A DNA stretch of 64,000 nt from the NCBI GenBank assembly GCA_029237695.1, contig JAQRGA010000043.1, positions 124,001 through 188,000 of the forward strand, in the 5' to 3' direction. Under the pieces are notes generated by a model that was not told the origin of the DNA, made no database searches, and saw nothing but the letters and a program-made list of their open reading frames with translations. Below, piece by piece: positions 44,336 to 55,762 of the stretch. A program made the position numbers and the translations under genes. Numbering within the stretch: the first letter of the stretch is position 1; each line of letters starts with the position of its first letter. The stretch comes from Conchocele bisecta (lineage: Eukaryota; Mollusca; Bivalvia; Lucinida; Thyasiridae).

Positions 44336-44565
44336 TTAACCCATTACAGACGGGATACACTTTTAGTAGTATGAACCTTTTGAGAGAAAAATATCCCTAT
44401 TTTCTTTATATCCTTTGGAAAGTATATGTTGTTACCACTCATTTGAACCGTCTCAACGAGACGGTTCAAATGAGTGGTGACAACATATACCTTTATCGAT
44501 GAATGAACAAAATAATGAGATTTTTTCAACAAAAATCAGAGTATCCTCAGCATGAAATGGGTTAA
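44336..44565. mobile_element. Family C TTAA MITE, intact
   Basis: TTAACCCATTACAGACGGGA to CAGCATGAAATGGGTTAA, core CATTTGAACCGTCTC, loop aac. Near-identical reverse copy of 3969-4200. Confidence 0.9.
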
Positions 44566-44650
44566 TGACTACGTATTTCATCACAATTTACATTCAATGA
44601 TATAATAGCTAATGCATGTTCATTACCGTAAAGAAACAACGCGTGTCTTG

Positions 44651-44755
44651 AAGTGATTCTGAAGTTCTGTCAAACCATGTTTTTATTGAGAAATAAGGCA
44701 AGATATAAAAGCAACAGCAGACGACAATTGTTGTGTGTAGCGGTCTAAGGGTTAA
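44651..44755. mobile_element. Family B MITE, right half
   Basis: gtgattctgaagttctgtca to GCGGTCTAAGGGTTAA; left half absent. Confidence 0.7.
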
Positions 44756-44807
44756 CCTCGAAGTAATTGACATGGACTATTTCACGAAAAAGTATCCAGA
44801 AATGGTG

Positions 44808-44872
44808 CAGATCATGATAAGACGGCTCGTTACGAGCCAGCTCATCATGATCTACACTATTTGCCAGTACCG
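44808..44872. repeat. GATCATGATRAG palindrome repeat
   Basis: gcagatcatgataagacggc and tcatcatgatctacact, around tcgttacgagcc. Confidence 0.65.
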
Positions 44873-45019
44873 GTATTAAAAAAGTGGTTTGAAGAAGTTA
44901 AATTCTGGGAATCAGAAATTTTACAATTTCAGAAAAAAACAAGAAACGAGGCAAAGCCACGAAGGCCAGGTTTTTCCAAGCATAGAGACTTGTATAACAT
45001 AATTATACCCACTTTTTGT

Positions 45020-45850
45020 AGACTAGATGGCCGTGGTCTGCATGTCGCGCCTTGGGGCGAGGCATGGACACTAAAAAAATAGATATAGTAGATGGAAAAA
45101 CTTTAACCAAAAAACTTTAACCGGACACACAGACGTATGGACGTATGCCAAAATGCCAACTATATTGCGCTTTCCGCAAGCGGGCGCGACAATAATGATA
45201 AACACCCATGTGAAGTATCAAGGTAATGGGTGAAGCAGTTGCAGAGATATTATAGTACACGAAAAAACTTTAAGAAAAAAATTCAAAGTAATTTGACCTT
45301 GACATTGGGCACAGGGGCCGCACGGTTGGGGGGTAGAATGAAAATATGGATGATCATAAACACCTATGTCAAGTTTCAAGGTAATGGGCGAAGCAGTTGC
45401 AGAGATATAGTATAACGAAAAACTTTAACCAAAAAACTTTAACCATACGTACGTTAAAAAGTTAACGTTGAAAATGGCTAAGTCAAGTACGTGTAGAAAT
45501 AATAGGTGAAGGTAAAAAAAATGGTCACATGTTGGATAGTTGTATGTGGTGGGCACCCTTTGGTTATGAAGGTGTGAAAGTTTGGTGGTCCTAGGTGGTA
45601 AAGTACCAAAGAAATGGACTTAAACACGAAAAGTTAACATTGTAAACGCGAAAAGTTAACATTGAAAATGGCTAAGTCGACTGCGAGGAAAAAATGGGTC
45701 AAGTTCAAAAAAAGGTAACATGTTGGATAGTGATATGTGGTGGGCACCCCTTGATTATGAAGCTGTGAAAGTTTGTTGGTCCTATGAGGTACAGTAACAA
45801 AGAAATGGACTTAAACACGAAAACTTAACATTGATTGTCGACGCCGCCCG
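45020..45850 (+). repeat. Degenerate satellite tracts
   Basis: Units with aactttaaccaaaaaacttt, aaggtaatgggtgaagcagt and tggatgatcataaacaccta, then a second unit set with aagttaacattgaaaatggc and gatatgtggtgggcacccc. Ends in a gcccgcccgcccgcccggct run. Confidence 0.75.
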
Positions 45851-45971
45851 ACGCCCACCGCCCGCCCGCCCGCCCGGCTTTCGCCAATCCAATAGCCTGG
45901 GGTTTTTTTTCCAAAAAAAAAACCTGGCTAAAAATTACTTTCTTGCAAATGGTGCCCACGTACTTCCCACA

Positions 45972-46032
45972 GGCTGCAGCATGATGAGACGGCTCGCTAT
46001 GAGCCAGCTCATCATGATCTACACTGTTTGCC
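45972..46032. repeat. GATCATGATGAG palindrome repeat
   Basis: agcatgatgagacggctcgc and its near complement ending catcatgatctacactg. Confidence 0.62.
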
Positions 46033-46212
46033 AATATTAAAAAAGTGGTTTGAAGAAGTTAAATTCTAGGAATCCGAAATTTTACAATTTCATAAAAAAA
46101 TGACTTTCTTACAAATGGTGCTCACCCTCCAACTGTTACTAAGGCAGTCCCCATGATAATCTTACCAGAAAACACCATCTCAAACGAACGTTATCAAGCA
46201 GTCGATGAACAA

Positions 46213-46467
46213 TTAACCCTTAGACCGCTACTCGCAACAATTGTCGTCTGCTGTTGCGTTTATATCTTATATATCCTTATTTCTCAATAAAAACATGGTT
46301 TGAAAGCACTTCAGAATCATTTCCAATGGAAATGATTCTGAAGTGCTGTCAAAGCATGTTGTAAATTATTCTAAAGTGCTGTCAAAGCTTGTTTTTGATG
46401 ATGAAAATGGAAAATAGAAAATAAACAGCAGACGACAAAAAAATTAAGATAGCGGTGTAAGGATTAA
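46213..46467. mobile_element. Family B TTAA MITE
   Basis: TTAACCCTTAGACCGCTACT to GCGGTGTAAGGATTAA, core AGAATCATTTCCAATGGAAA. Family G begins directly at its right TTAA. Confidence 0.88.
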
Positions 46468-46809
46468 TAATTCCAGCACAAACATATTTACACAATTCCC
46501 TACCATTTGATTGGCCCGTAGCAAGTCTCTGTCCAAAATTTATATCCCAGTAAACTCCCACGCCAAACTACTTTCCGTAACCGTGAGGTGCAGTTAAAAC
46601 AATTCTTAAGAAAACGGAAAATAAACTCATTTTCTTGATGAATTTACTTCAAATGCTGGAATTATAAGGAATTAATGGCCTTTTTGATATAAACTTGGAA
46701 AAGTCACAGGAATACTGGACGAGGCCTTCCGGCCTTCGTCCAGTATTCCCGCGACTTTTCCAAGTTTATACCCCGATAAATTCCACAAAAAGGCCATTAA
46801 TTCCTATAG
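46466..46809. mobile_element. Family G foldback, one arm shortened
   Basis: aataattccagcacaaacat to ggccattaattcctata. About 15 bp are missing from the left stem (aatggcctttttgatataaa). Confidence 0.8.
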
Positions 46810-46829
46810 TATTCAACTAAATGTACTCA

Positions 46830-47335
46830 CTAATTATGCAAGTAAGTATTGTCCTATATCTGTTTCCTGTCCGTAGAATTGTCACTGAGCTTCTTCATCA
46901 TACCTTGCAAGTAACTGTTTTATGAAGTGAATATTGTCTCTTGTCCGATATGTCTATCTTCCTTAAAATAGTTACAGATTTTCGTAATCATGAGTTTTCG
47001 CATCACACTTCGCAAAGGAAGTAATTGTTTCTTGAAGTCAAAATTGTCTTATCCTACATTCTGTCTCTTCCTTTAGACTCGGAACAAATTTTTTGTGTCA
47101 CACGTCGCAAGTACTTAAACGAACTTGTTTCTTCAAGCGGAAATTGTTTTTATCTCATAGTGGTCGTCCTTCCATGGACTCGGAACAGATTTTAGTCACA
47201 CTTAACAAAATACAAATATAATTGTGAAAATTGTCTTATCCTAAAAACTGTCGCTCTTTATTACATAATACACTCGAGAACAGATTTCTTTTTGTCACAG
47301 TTCAGAAGTACCTGTTTCTTGAAGCGAATATTGTC
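46830..47335 (+). repeat. Degenerate repeat, unit about 115 bp, four to five copies
   Basis: Recurring cacacttcgcaa or cacacgtcgcaa, agtaactgtttcttgaagtg-like blocks and attgtcttatcct phrases, each followed by a gactcggaacagattt block. Period estimated by eye. Confidence 0.55.
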
Positions 47336-47399
47336 TCGCAGTAAGGAAAGACCATCAGATATGCGTGTATGTCTGGTGGCTCTCGTATTACCGTTCACT

Positions 47400-47880
47400 G
47401 AACCGTGAACAAACAGTGGATCATTGACGGTATTGTTCGCCTCGAAATGCTTACCTGATTATGGCACAGACCAGGGACATCGGATAAACGATCAGATTTC
47501 CCGATTTTCGTCAAAATTAAACACAAAAACATGCGGATTGCGAGTACTTTTGAATCGTCTCGCTGAGACGATTCAAAAGAACTTGCACATCGCATGTTGT
47601 ACCAGAACTCCAAAGAATTATTTAATATTCACCAGCCAAGTACAAAGCTTATCATATGAGGTGGAACAGCTATTTTCAATGTCCACTCAGGCGGCACTGT
47701 TGCCTATTATTCCGAAACCTAGCACGACAACGGCCTCAGTATATGCCCCGGCAACTATTGTTCATTCAAGTCGAATATTTTTCGCGTGTCCACTGAACTG
47801 TTACATGGGTTTTATGTTATGTCAAGCGGGAAACCAAAGGCTGGAACTGAAAATAGCTCGTTATATATAATCCCTATGTA
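47400..47880. other. Region with lone core hairpin and a 148-codon open frame
   Basis: At 47540-47600 a hairpin reads TTTGAATCGTCTCGCTGAGA with outer arms acatgcggattgcgagtact / aagaacttgcacatcgcatg. The open plus-strand frame runs through it and shows no recognisable domain or composition shift, so it is not called as a gene. Confidence 0.45.
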
Positions 47881-47893
47881 CCGTTAATCTATC

Positions 47894-48108
47894 TTAACCC
47901 TTAGAAGGCGGGAACCGAAAACTGTTGTCTGCTGTTGTAACTTATTTTGTATTTTCTCTAAATAAAAACATGGTTTGGCAGCATTTTAGAATCATTTCCG
48001 TTGGAAATGATTCTAAAGTGCTGTCAAACCATGTTTTCGATAAGAAAAATTTGAAATAAAAAATAAACAGCAGACGTCAAATTTTTATTCAGCATTGTAA
48101 GGGTTTAA
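47894..48108. mobile_element. Family B TTAA MITE
   Basis: TTAACCCTTAGAAGGCGGGA to GCATTGTAAGGGTTTAA, core AGAATCATTTCCGTTGGAAA. Confidence 0.86.
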
Positions 48109-48417
48109 ATTTAAACCCGACAGACCATGAAGCCAATGATACTTTTGTAATTTATATTATTAATTTATTTGTTAATTTCAATGCACTTTTATATACTAAA
48201 TCATTTTAACACATGTAGCCATATCCATTTCACAGGCATGAACAGTACATATAGTAGCTTTACCAGCATTGCCACTATTACACAATCCCACGTTAGACGA
48301 GTTTGCATTAATGACAGAAATTCAATGATGTGTCACATAACCGGGGTGGAACGTGACATCCATATTTCAGTAGTCGAGCATAAACCAGAATATTGTATAT
48401 TTATTGGGGACGAGATC

Positions 48418-48840
48418 AAGGTGCATGATCACGTGGTACTACATAACAACAACAACAAGTACTGAAACTTCCAGAATCCATCCGATTGAAAGTACGTATT
48501 CTTTTATATTGTCCACATTACGTAACGGATTTTGATAAAATATGGCGCATCAAACACGTCTTGATATTAGCTGCATCTGGTGGTCTCTGTATTTTCGCCC
48601 AAACTTCTGTCGTTTTTGTGAAGAATCAATTTCCGTGTCTCCGACACGGAAATCGATTGTTTGCAAAAACGACATAAGTCTGTGCCAAACTCCCTGGACC
48701 ACCAAATGCATCTCATGAGGACACGTTTGCTGCGCCATATTTCATCAAAATCCGTTGCATATTAAGGAAAATATCAAATAATACTTACTTTGGAGTGGGC
48801 AACGTTGTTGTTGTTGTAACCACGTGATCATGCACCTTGA
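48418..48840. mobile_element. Family K foldback element, complete
   Basis: AAGGTGCATGATCACGTGGT to ACCACGTGATCATGCACCTT. Inner inverted blocks: ttacgtaacggattttgata, tatggcgcatcaaacacg, ggtggtctctgtattttcgc. The central stem is tttccgtgtctccgacacgg. Terminal repeats carry the CACGTG palindrome. Not assigned to a superfamily. Confidence 0.82.
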
Positions 48841-48953
48841 AGATGCACGCTTCACCCACTTGGTCAATGGTTAACTCAACTGTGGCTGTAACTGGCCAAA
48901 TGTTAGTTTGTTTGTTTATTGGTGTTTAACGGCCGATCAACAGCTCGGGTCAT

Positions 48954-49125
48954 TTAGCCCTTATAATGCGGGAACCGAAAATAGTTGTCTGCTGCTGTGT
49001 CATATTTTATCAATTCCATTGGAAATGATTCTAAATTGCTGTCAATCCATGTTTTTGATGTGAAAAATGGAACATAAAAAATAAACAGCAGACACCAAAT
49101 TTTTATTCAGCATTGTAAGGGTTAA
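48954..49125. mobile_element. Family B TTAA MITE, internal deletion
   Basis: TTTAGCCCTTATAATGCGGG to GCATTGTAAGGGTTAA. The left half of the hairpin is missing (atattttatcaattccattg). Inserted in a GTTTAACGGCC repeat. Confidence 0.8.
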
Positions 49126-49149
49126 GGCCAGGCCAACAGGTTCGATCAC

Positions 49150-49745
49150 GTATTTAACCTGCTGAAATTAGAAGTAGACCTTATGTTTGTAAAACATGGA
49201 TATGCCCCCATGTCATACTGAACTGTAGCCATAGAGAAACTCTTACAAACTTTTCGACCTAACAGTGTTTCAGCGACATTTCGAAGGTGACAAAGGTCAA
49301 GGTTGTGTTAATGGCCGCGCAAGTGTGTGACAAATGTTCAGGTGATTCAAGTGTCCATTAGTATCGAAGCAATCATTTGTGTAATATTGAAGATATTACA
49401 TGTTGGAGAAACTCTTACAAACATTTTGACGTAAATGCACATGGACGTACGGACGGATGGACGGAAAGGCGTACAGACCCTTAAGAGCTACACAATATGC
49501 CCGCTTAATTGCTATTGCATAGGCAACAAAAGGCTAAGTGTTTCAGCGACATTTCGAAGGTGACCAAGGTCAAGGTCGAGTTATTGGTGGCGCGAGTGTG
49601 TGACAAATGTTCAGGTGATTCAAGTGTCCAAGTATCGAGGCAATCCTTCACGTAATATTGATGATATTACATGTTGGAGAAACTCTTACAAACGTTTTAA
49701 CGTAAATGTACACGGACGTACGGAACCTTAAGAGCTACACAATAT
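49150..49745 (+). repeat. Degenerate satellite, two long units
   Basis: agtgtttcagcgacatttcg, gtgtgtgacaaatgttcagg and attacatgttggagaaactc occur in both units (about 49263 and 49536), ending in gtacggacggatggacgg and ctattgcataggcaac. Confidence 0.8.
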
Positions 49746-49924
49746 GCACTGCTTGCTATTGCTAACCTGACCAGGTGCCAGGTGCATACCACACCAAAAA
49801 TAACTTGGCCCGTTTGCCTAAAAGTAATAGGATTAGGAATAATCATATTACTCATACAAGGGGTATAACCAGATTTAACCGTCACATACAAGAATGCCAA
49901 AGACGTACATGAGGGCCAAACTAG

Positions 49925-50165
49925 AGGCCCGTTTCACTAAACTTCCTACGACTAAAATGTTTGTAAGTGCAAAATTATGATAGTCTGTAAATTTCACATT
50001 AACACTGTTTTCTTGTAAATAATTGTTGGATTTACATTTATTGAGCATAGGCTGCATATGCAGCCTATGCTCAATAAATGTAAATCCATCAATTCAAATT
50101 TGCAGACGATTCTAAATTTGCGCTTACGAACATTTTAGTCGTAAGAAGTTTAGTGAAACGGCCCC
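49925..50165. mobile_element. Family I element with empty-site evidence
   Basis: AGGCCCGTTTCACTAAACTT to AGTTTAGTGAAACGGCCCC, with palindromic centre ttgagcataggctgcatatg. Flanks are tag and cag. The uninserted host at 32608 reads aaaccaggtctcc, giving a 3-bp target duplication. Confidence 0.85.
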
Positions 50166-50284
50166 CAGGTCTCCATTCGAGATTCCGGTAAGGATGAATC
50201 CTGATCATTAAATTACCCATCGCATGCTCCCTAGACCTGCCACCAACAACTGGCGAAATAGGGCTTATGGGTTTTGCGACCAAT

Positions 50285-50345
50285 GTAAAAAAAGTTTTCC
50301 TCCCTCCATATAGACTCCTATAATATGGAGTCTATATGGAGGGAG
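50285..50345. repeat. Near-perfect hairpin cctccctccatatagactcc
   Basis: The stem pairs with ggagtctatatggagggag. Part of the same sequence recurs at 50660-50685. Confidence 0.8.
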
Positions 50346-50398
50346 TAAAAAAGAATTGTTTAATGTATTTAAAGACCTCGGTCCGTTACTTCAACGTG

Positions 50399-50625
50399 TG
50401 ACTGTGACTGGAGAAATGGGGCTTATGGGATTGATGACCAGTGTAGCTCCTGATCAAATAGCATACTTCAGTAGCCTGATAATGATCTATATTGTTTGTG
50501 AGAAGCATGACAAGTGTTTCATTGATGGCATGGTGAACAGTGCAGATCCTGATCAGATTGTGCGGATGCACAGGCTGATCTGGATCTACACAGGTCACAA
50601 AACCCATAAGCCCTATTTCGCCCTA
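50399..50625. mobile_element. Family L element
   Basis: gtgactggagaaatggggct to ccataagccctatttcgcc. Inner gcagatcctgatcagattgt and gctgatctggatctacac. Confidence 0.78.
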
Positions 50626-51098
50626 TTTGAAAATAAAATAAGCTAAAAACCTTTTTTACTCCCTCCATATAGATATGGAGTCTATTGAAAATTTGATTTG
50701 TTGGTTGAACGATTTATTGATCAATCCGTACATACCATAAAGGCAATATTTGCAAACAATGTAGATCCAGATGGGACGGCTCATCAAAAAAAAAAAGCTA
50801 AAAATTATTAAAATTATATTTCTTTTTTTTTCATTTATTGATGCTTTTAGGCATATTTAATGTATTTATAGACCTCGGTCCGTTACTTCAACCTGTGGTC
50901 AGTCACATTTACTGCTTGGGATACATCCATGTTTTCTCACAGAATAGTATGAATATTTCTCTTATTTATGCATGGAAGTATATGTGATGAAAAATTTGTC
51001 ACGGAATGATAGAGGACCACAATGTGAATACATAATTATGTTAACCCTTTGAACCCGAAAGCCCACTACAGCGGTGTTTGCAAACAGTGCAGATCCAG

Positions 51099-51316
51099 GG
51101 GCCCGTTTCACTAAACTTCTTACGACTAAAATGTTTGTAAGTGCAAATTTAGGATCGTCTGGAAATTTCAATTTATGGATTTACATTTATTGAGCATAGG
51201 CTGCATATGCAGCCTATGCTCAATAAATGTAAATTCATTAATTGTTTACAAGAAAACATTGTTAATGTGAAATTTACAGACTATCATAATTTTGCACTTA
51301 CGAACATTTTAGTCTC
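51099..51316. mobile_element. Family I element, right-truncated
   Basis: GGGCCCGTTTCACTAAACTT after cag, with the centre ttgagcataggctgcatatg. The right terminus breaks after cttacgaacattttagtc. Confidence 0.78.
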
Positions 51317-51409
51317 CTATCATTTTGTGAAGCTTGTATTGGTTGCAAAATTAACGTATCAAAATCCATTCCAGTTACTTAGGCGTGAAAGGCTTCGGGT
51401 TAACCCTTA

Positions 51410-51590
51410 GACCGCTATACACAACAATTGTCATCTACTGTTGCTTTATTTTATCTTGCCTTATTTCTCAAGAAAAACATGTTTTGACAGCACTTCAGAA
51501 TCATTTCCAATGGAGATGATCTTAAGTGCTGTCAGCATGTTGTAAATTATTCTAAAGTGCTGTTTAAGCATGTTTTTGATGATCAAAATG
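51410..51590. mobile_element. Family B TTAA MITE, right end lost
   Basis: TTAACCCTTAGACCGCTATA, core AGAATCATTTCCAATGGAGA (damaged). Replaced by ggacggacagacagatggac simple repeat. Confidence 0.75.
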
Positions 51591-51759
51591 GACGGACAGA
51601 CAGATGGACAGACATGGCGAAACCAATAGGGCACCGTCAAATCTTGGCAGGGCCCTAATTATGATGAGCCGTCTCATCTGGATCTACATTGTTTGCAAAT
51701 ATTGCCTTTATGGTCTGTACGGATTGATCAATAAATCGTTCAACCAACAAATCAAATTT

Positions 51760-52335
51760 TCAATCAAATCATTTGAATCTTAATTACATCTTCTATGTAT
51801 AGCGTGTATAGCGACGCAAACAGTTTGAACAAACAGCTATCGGTTACGGCTCGTCGACTAACAAAAGCCCCGTGAAGAGTTTTTAGTTATGCTCAGTTGG
51901 CTAAACAGCGGAACAATGACGCTCTAAGCGTTTAAGTACATCTATTGTACGACAAAATAACTATTTGACAGCCCTCACTGCGCTGGCTCGGCAAGTATCT
52001 TTAAACGTGCATTGAGCCGTCGCAAGTAAACTTAACCGAACGTTGTGTCTCGTTTCACATTGCTTCACTCGAACAAATTGTGAGTGTTGGTGGGGTTAAC
52101 CCCTGACATCGTCTTTGTTCAAATCAAGCCATGAAAATGCCGTGACAGTTTGAAGAAAGGAAAAGAAAATAATTTGTCTGAAAATTTCAAGTACTATCCG
52201 ATAAGCTTGATGGATTTTGGACAAAATTGTGCTTGTTTGGCGACATAATTACGGCCCGGGCGCAGTATGTTGTTTACATGTGATACCGCGGATTTTACCA
52301 TTCATGTCACAATGATCCAGCTCTCAAAACAACGT
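51760..52335. other. Unassigned DNA
   Basis: Less AT-rich than most of the window. No splice-bounded open frame or repeat family recognised. Confidence 0.4.
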
Positions 52336-52343
52336 CATTAGAG

Positions 52344-52744
52344 CAGAGCTCCAGATAAGGTGCGTATTTGCGTAAATACTCAATTAAAATTGCCAAAAAC
52401 CCAATTGAAATCAGAAGTAGTGAGTATCAAAAAGCAATGAAAAATTGTGGTATCTTTATCATGCTACAGAAAACAATAAACAGACCACAAATATAGAATA
52501 TTTTCTTATTTTTACATGAAAACACATCTTGGTATTTCATTAGAATTGTCTCCAAGGAGACAATTCTAATGAAATACCAAGATGTGTTTTCATTTAGAAG
52601 TTAAACTATTCAATAAGTGCGGTCTGCTGATGTGCAAACAGTACTGTGATTCTATTTTACACAATTAAAATTTTGAAATACCCAATTGCTTCAGAAATGA
52701 TGGAGTGACAATGCTCAATTACTAATTCCTTATCTGGAGCCCTG
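52344..52744. mobile_element. Family F element with 7-bp duplication
   Basis: CAGAGCTCCAGATAAGGTGC to CCTTATCTGGAGCCCTG, with attagag on both sides (52337-52343 and 52745-52751), core TTAGAATTGTCTCCAAGGAG. Confidence 0.9.
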
Positions 52745-53027
52745 ATTAGAGACATCACTTAGCGTTTTTGTACGAAGAAATATGTGCAATTTTTTATATA
52801 AAATATATCTACAGAAACTGTGATATTTTCTGTAAACGATATCGAAAATAGACGAAATGTGCAGAGCAAATGCGGAATTGAGTTTCGCATTGGCTATGAA
52901 AATTTCATCAACTTTGGATGTCGATAACGGAAAATATCAAAGTTTCCGTAAATATATGTAGTTTTCATTAAAAATTTCACAGGTACGAAATCACATGTCT
53001 CGTCTCATTGGGGGCTGACTGCATACA

Positions 53028-53255
53028 TAACCCATTCCTTTCAGAACACAACTTTACGGGTGTGAAATTTATTAAATATTTTATTTTTGTTATTTCTCAA
53101 TGAAAGTATATGTTGTGACCACTCATTTGAACCGTCTCAACGAGACGGTTCAAATGGTGGCCATGACATTTACTTCTGAGCACATAGAAGGAAAATATTT
53201 AGGATTTTCCGCAAACACAATGGCGTATCGATCCTCCGCATGAATAGGGTTTAAT
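53028..53255. mobile_element. Family C MITE, ends decayed
   Basis: taacccattcctttcagaac to gcatgaatagggtttaa, core CATTTGAACCGTCTC, loop aac. Confidence 0.75.
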
Positions 53256-53359
53256 GTGCTTATCATGTGTGTAGTCAGTCTACATCCAGATCTGTGACTG
53301 AAAATTGGCTTATTATATTTCTAGTCAGCCTATCGCCTGATCTGTGACGGCACAACTTT

Positions 53360-55060
53360 GATATTTCTGGTTAGATTGCACCCTGATCTGTGACTGGAGA
53401 AATGGGGCTTATGGTCTTTGAGCTCCTAATATGTGACTGGAGAAATGTTTGTTTATTTGTTTGTTGGTTTAACGGCCTATCAAGAGCGAAGGTCATTTAA
53501 GGCCGGTTCAATGAGTTTAGTACTAAATCCCATATATTACCTGTATAAATGGATGGAAAATCGCTTTGCCCCCTCCCATAAGCAGTAGGATCAGTAATAA
53601 TCTTACTACTTTTCTAATGGGCAATAAGCAAATTCAACTCCCAGGTAACAAAAGAGCCAAAGATAAAAACGTGCCCGAGGGACAAACCAGGGAAATGGGC
53701 TTATAGAATTTGTGGCCAGCCAAGCTCCTGAGCATTGACTGGAGAAATGGGGCTTAAGATAATTTGTGGCAAGCCGAGCTCCTGATCTGTGACTGGAGAT
53801 GGGGCTTATGAAATTTATTGCCACTCTAGTTCCTGATCTGTGACTGGAGATGGGGCTTATGGCATTTGTTGCCACTCTAGTTCCTGATATGTGACTGGAG
53901 ATGGGGCTTATGACATTTGTTGCCACTCTAGCTCCTGATCTGTGACTGGAGATGGGGTTTATGGAATTTGATGCCTATTTATCCTCTGATCTGTGACTGG
54001 AGAAATGGGGTTTATGGAATTTGATGCATATTTATCCTCTGATATGTGACTGGAGAAATGGGGCTTATGGAATTTGTGGCCTATTTATACTCTGATATGT
54101 GACTGGACGAGAAATGTGGCTTATGGAATGTGTGGCCTATTTATACTCTAATATGCGACTGAAGAAATGTGGCTTATGGAATTTGTGGCCTATTTATCCA
54201 CTGATATGCGACTGGAGAAATGGGGCTTATGGAATTTGTGGCCTATTTATCCACTGATATGCGACTGGAGAAATGTGGCTTATGGAATTTGTGGCCTATT
54301 TATCCACTGATATGCGACTGGAGAAATGGGGCTTATGGAATTTGTGGCCTATTTATCCACTGATCTGTGACTGGAGAAATGGGGCTTATGGTATTTGTGG
54401 CCTATTTATCCACTGATCTGTGACTGGAGAAATGGGGCTTATGGTATTTGTGGCCTATTTATCCTCTGATCTGTGACTGGAGAAATGGGGCTTATGGAAT
54501 TTGTGGCCTATTTATACTCTAATATGCGACTGAATAAATGTGGCTTATGGAATTTGTGGCCTATTTATCCACTGATATGCGACTGGAGAAATGGGGCTTA
54601 TGGAATTTGTGGCCTATTTATCCACTTATATGCGACTGGAAAAATGTGGCTTATGGAATTTGTGGCCTATTTATCCACTGATATGCGACTGGAGAAATGG
54701 GGCTTATGGAATTTGTGGCCTATTTATCCACTGATATGTGACTGGAGAAATGGGGCTTATGGTATTTGTGGCCTATTTATCCACTGATCTGTGACTGGAG
54801 AAATGGGGCTTATGGAATGTGTGGCCTATTTATCCTCTGATCTGTGACTGGAGAAATGGGGCTTATGGTATTTGTGGCCTATTTATCCACTGATCTGTGA
54901 CTGGAGAAATGGGGCTTATGGAAGTTGTGGCCTATTTATCCTCTGATCTGTGACTGGAGAAATGGGGCTTATGGAATTTGTGGCCTATTTTTATCCTCTG
55001 AATGGGATTATGGTATTTGTGGCCAGCCTAGCTCCTGATTTTTAACTGGGGAAATGGACC
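53360..55060 (+). repeat. About 54-bp minisatellite made from the family L end, roughly 27 units
   Basis: The unit is gtgactggagaaatggggct tatggaatttgtggcctatt tatccactgatct (spaces added). Early units (53700-53930) carry ttgccactctagctcctgat and keep a closer match to family L termini. A GTTTAACGGCC repeat interrupts it at 53449-53690. Confidence 0.92.
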
Positions 55061-55179
55061 TTTAGGCATTTGTGGCCAGTCTTCTCCCTGATCTGTGACT
55101 GGGGAAATGGGGAGTACAGCGTTTGCGATTTCATACGGGATGATACACAGGTATGACAACGTTCAACAAATTCTTGTTG

Positions 55180-55345
55180 AATCTATTTTTCGTTGTTTCT
55201 TCATGAAAGTATACGTTGTTACCACTCATTTGAACCGTCTCGGCGAGACGGTTCAAATGAGTGGTAACAACATATACGTTAAAGAGTAGAAATACCAAAA
55301 CAAAAATTATTCCGTGAGAACAATGGAGAATCTTCAGCATATGTC
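55180..55345. mobile_element. Family C hairpin module
   Basis: CATTTGAACCGTCTC, loop ggc, and complement, with gtatacgttgttaccactca arms. TTAA ends not preserved. Confidence 0.75.
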
Positions 55346-55504
55346 CAATCTCCCATGGCTGCAGTGACAATAGCACAATTAGTCAGTCGTTCAGCTGAGA
55401 AAAATAAAATGGACTTGTGGCATTCACAACCATTATAGAACCTGTGATTATACTACTGTCTGTTCCACGTTTTTCTGCCGACGAACGTTTGGCCATTAAA
55501 CACA

Positions 55505-55762
55505 TTAACCCTTAGACCGCTACTCACAACAATTGTCGTCTGTACGTTGTTGTTTTTATATGTTGCCTTATTTCTCAATAAAAACATGGTTTGGCAGGCA
55601 GCACTTCAGAATTATTTCCAATGGAAATGATTCTGAAGTGCTGTCAAAGCATGTTTTAAATTATTCTAAAGTGCTGTCAAAGCATGTTTTTGATGATAAA
55701 CATGGAAAATAGAAAATAAACAGGAAACGACAAAAACATTAAGATAGCGGTCTAAGGGTTAA
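55505..55762. mobile_element. Family B TTAA MITE
   Basis: TTAACCCTTAGACCGCTACT to GCGGTCTAAGGGTTAA, core AGAATTATTTCCAATGGAAA. Confidence 0.87.

Noticed and set aside
26296..46809. Family G peptide NGLFVEFIGDINLEKSREYW as a conserved protein
   Set aside because: The same peptide is encoded on both strands because the DNA is a palindrome; it ends at the hairpin loop.
47424..47870. 148-codon plus-strand ORF
   Set aside because: Runs through a palindromic hairpin, has no recognisable domain and no splice context; longest chance frame in AT-rich DNA is plausible.
5669..50646. Recurring peptides such as SVDPDQPAHPRSLI and ADPDQTVRMHRLIWIY
   Set aside because: They are translations of family L palindromic repeats and appear on both strands.
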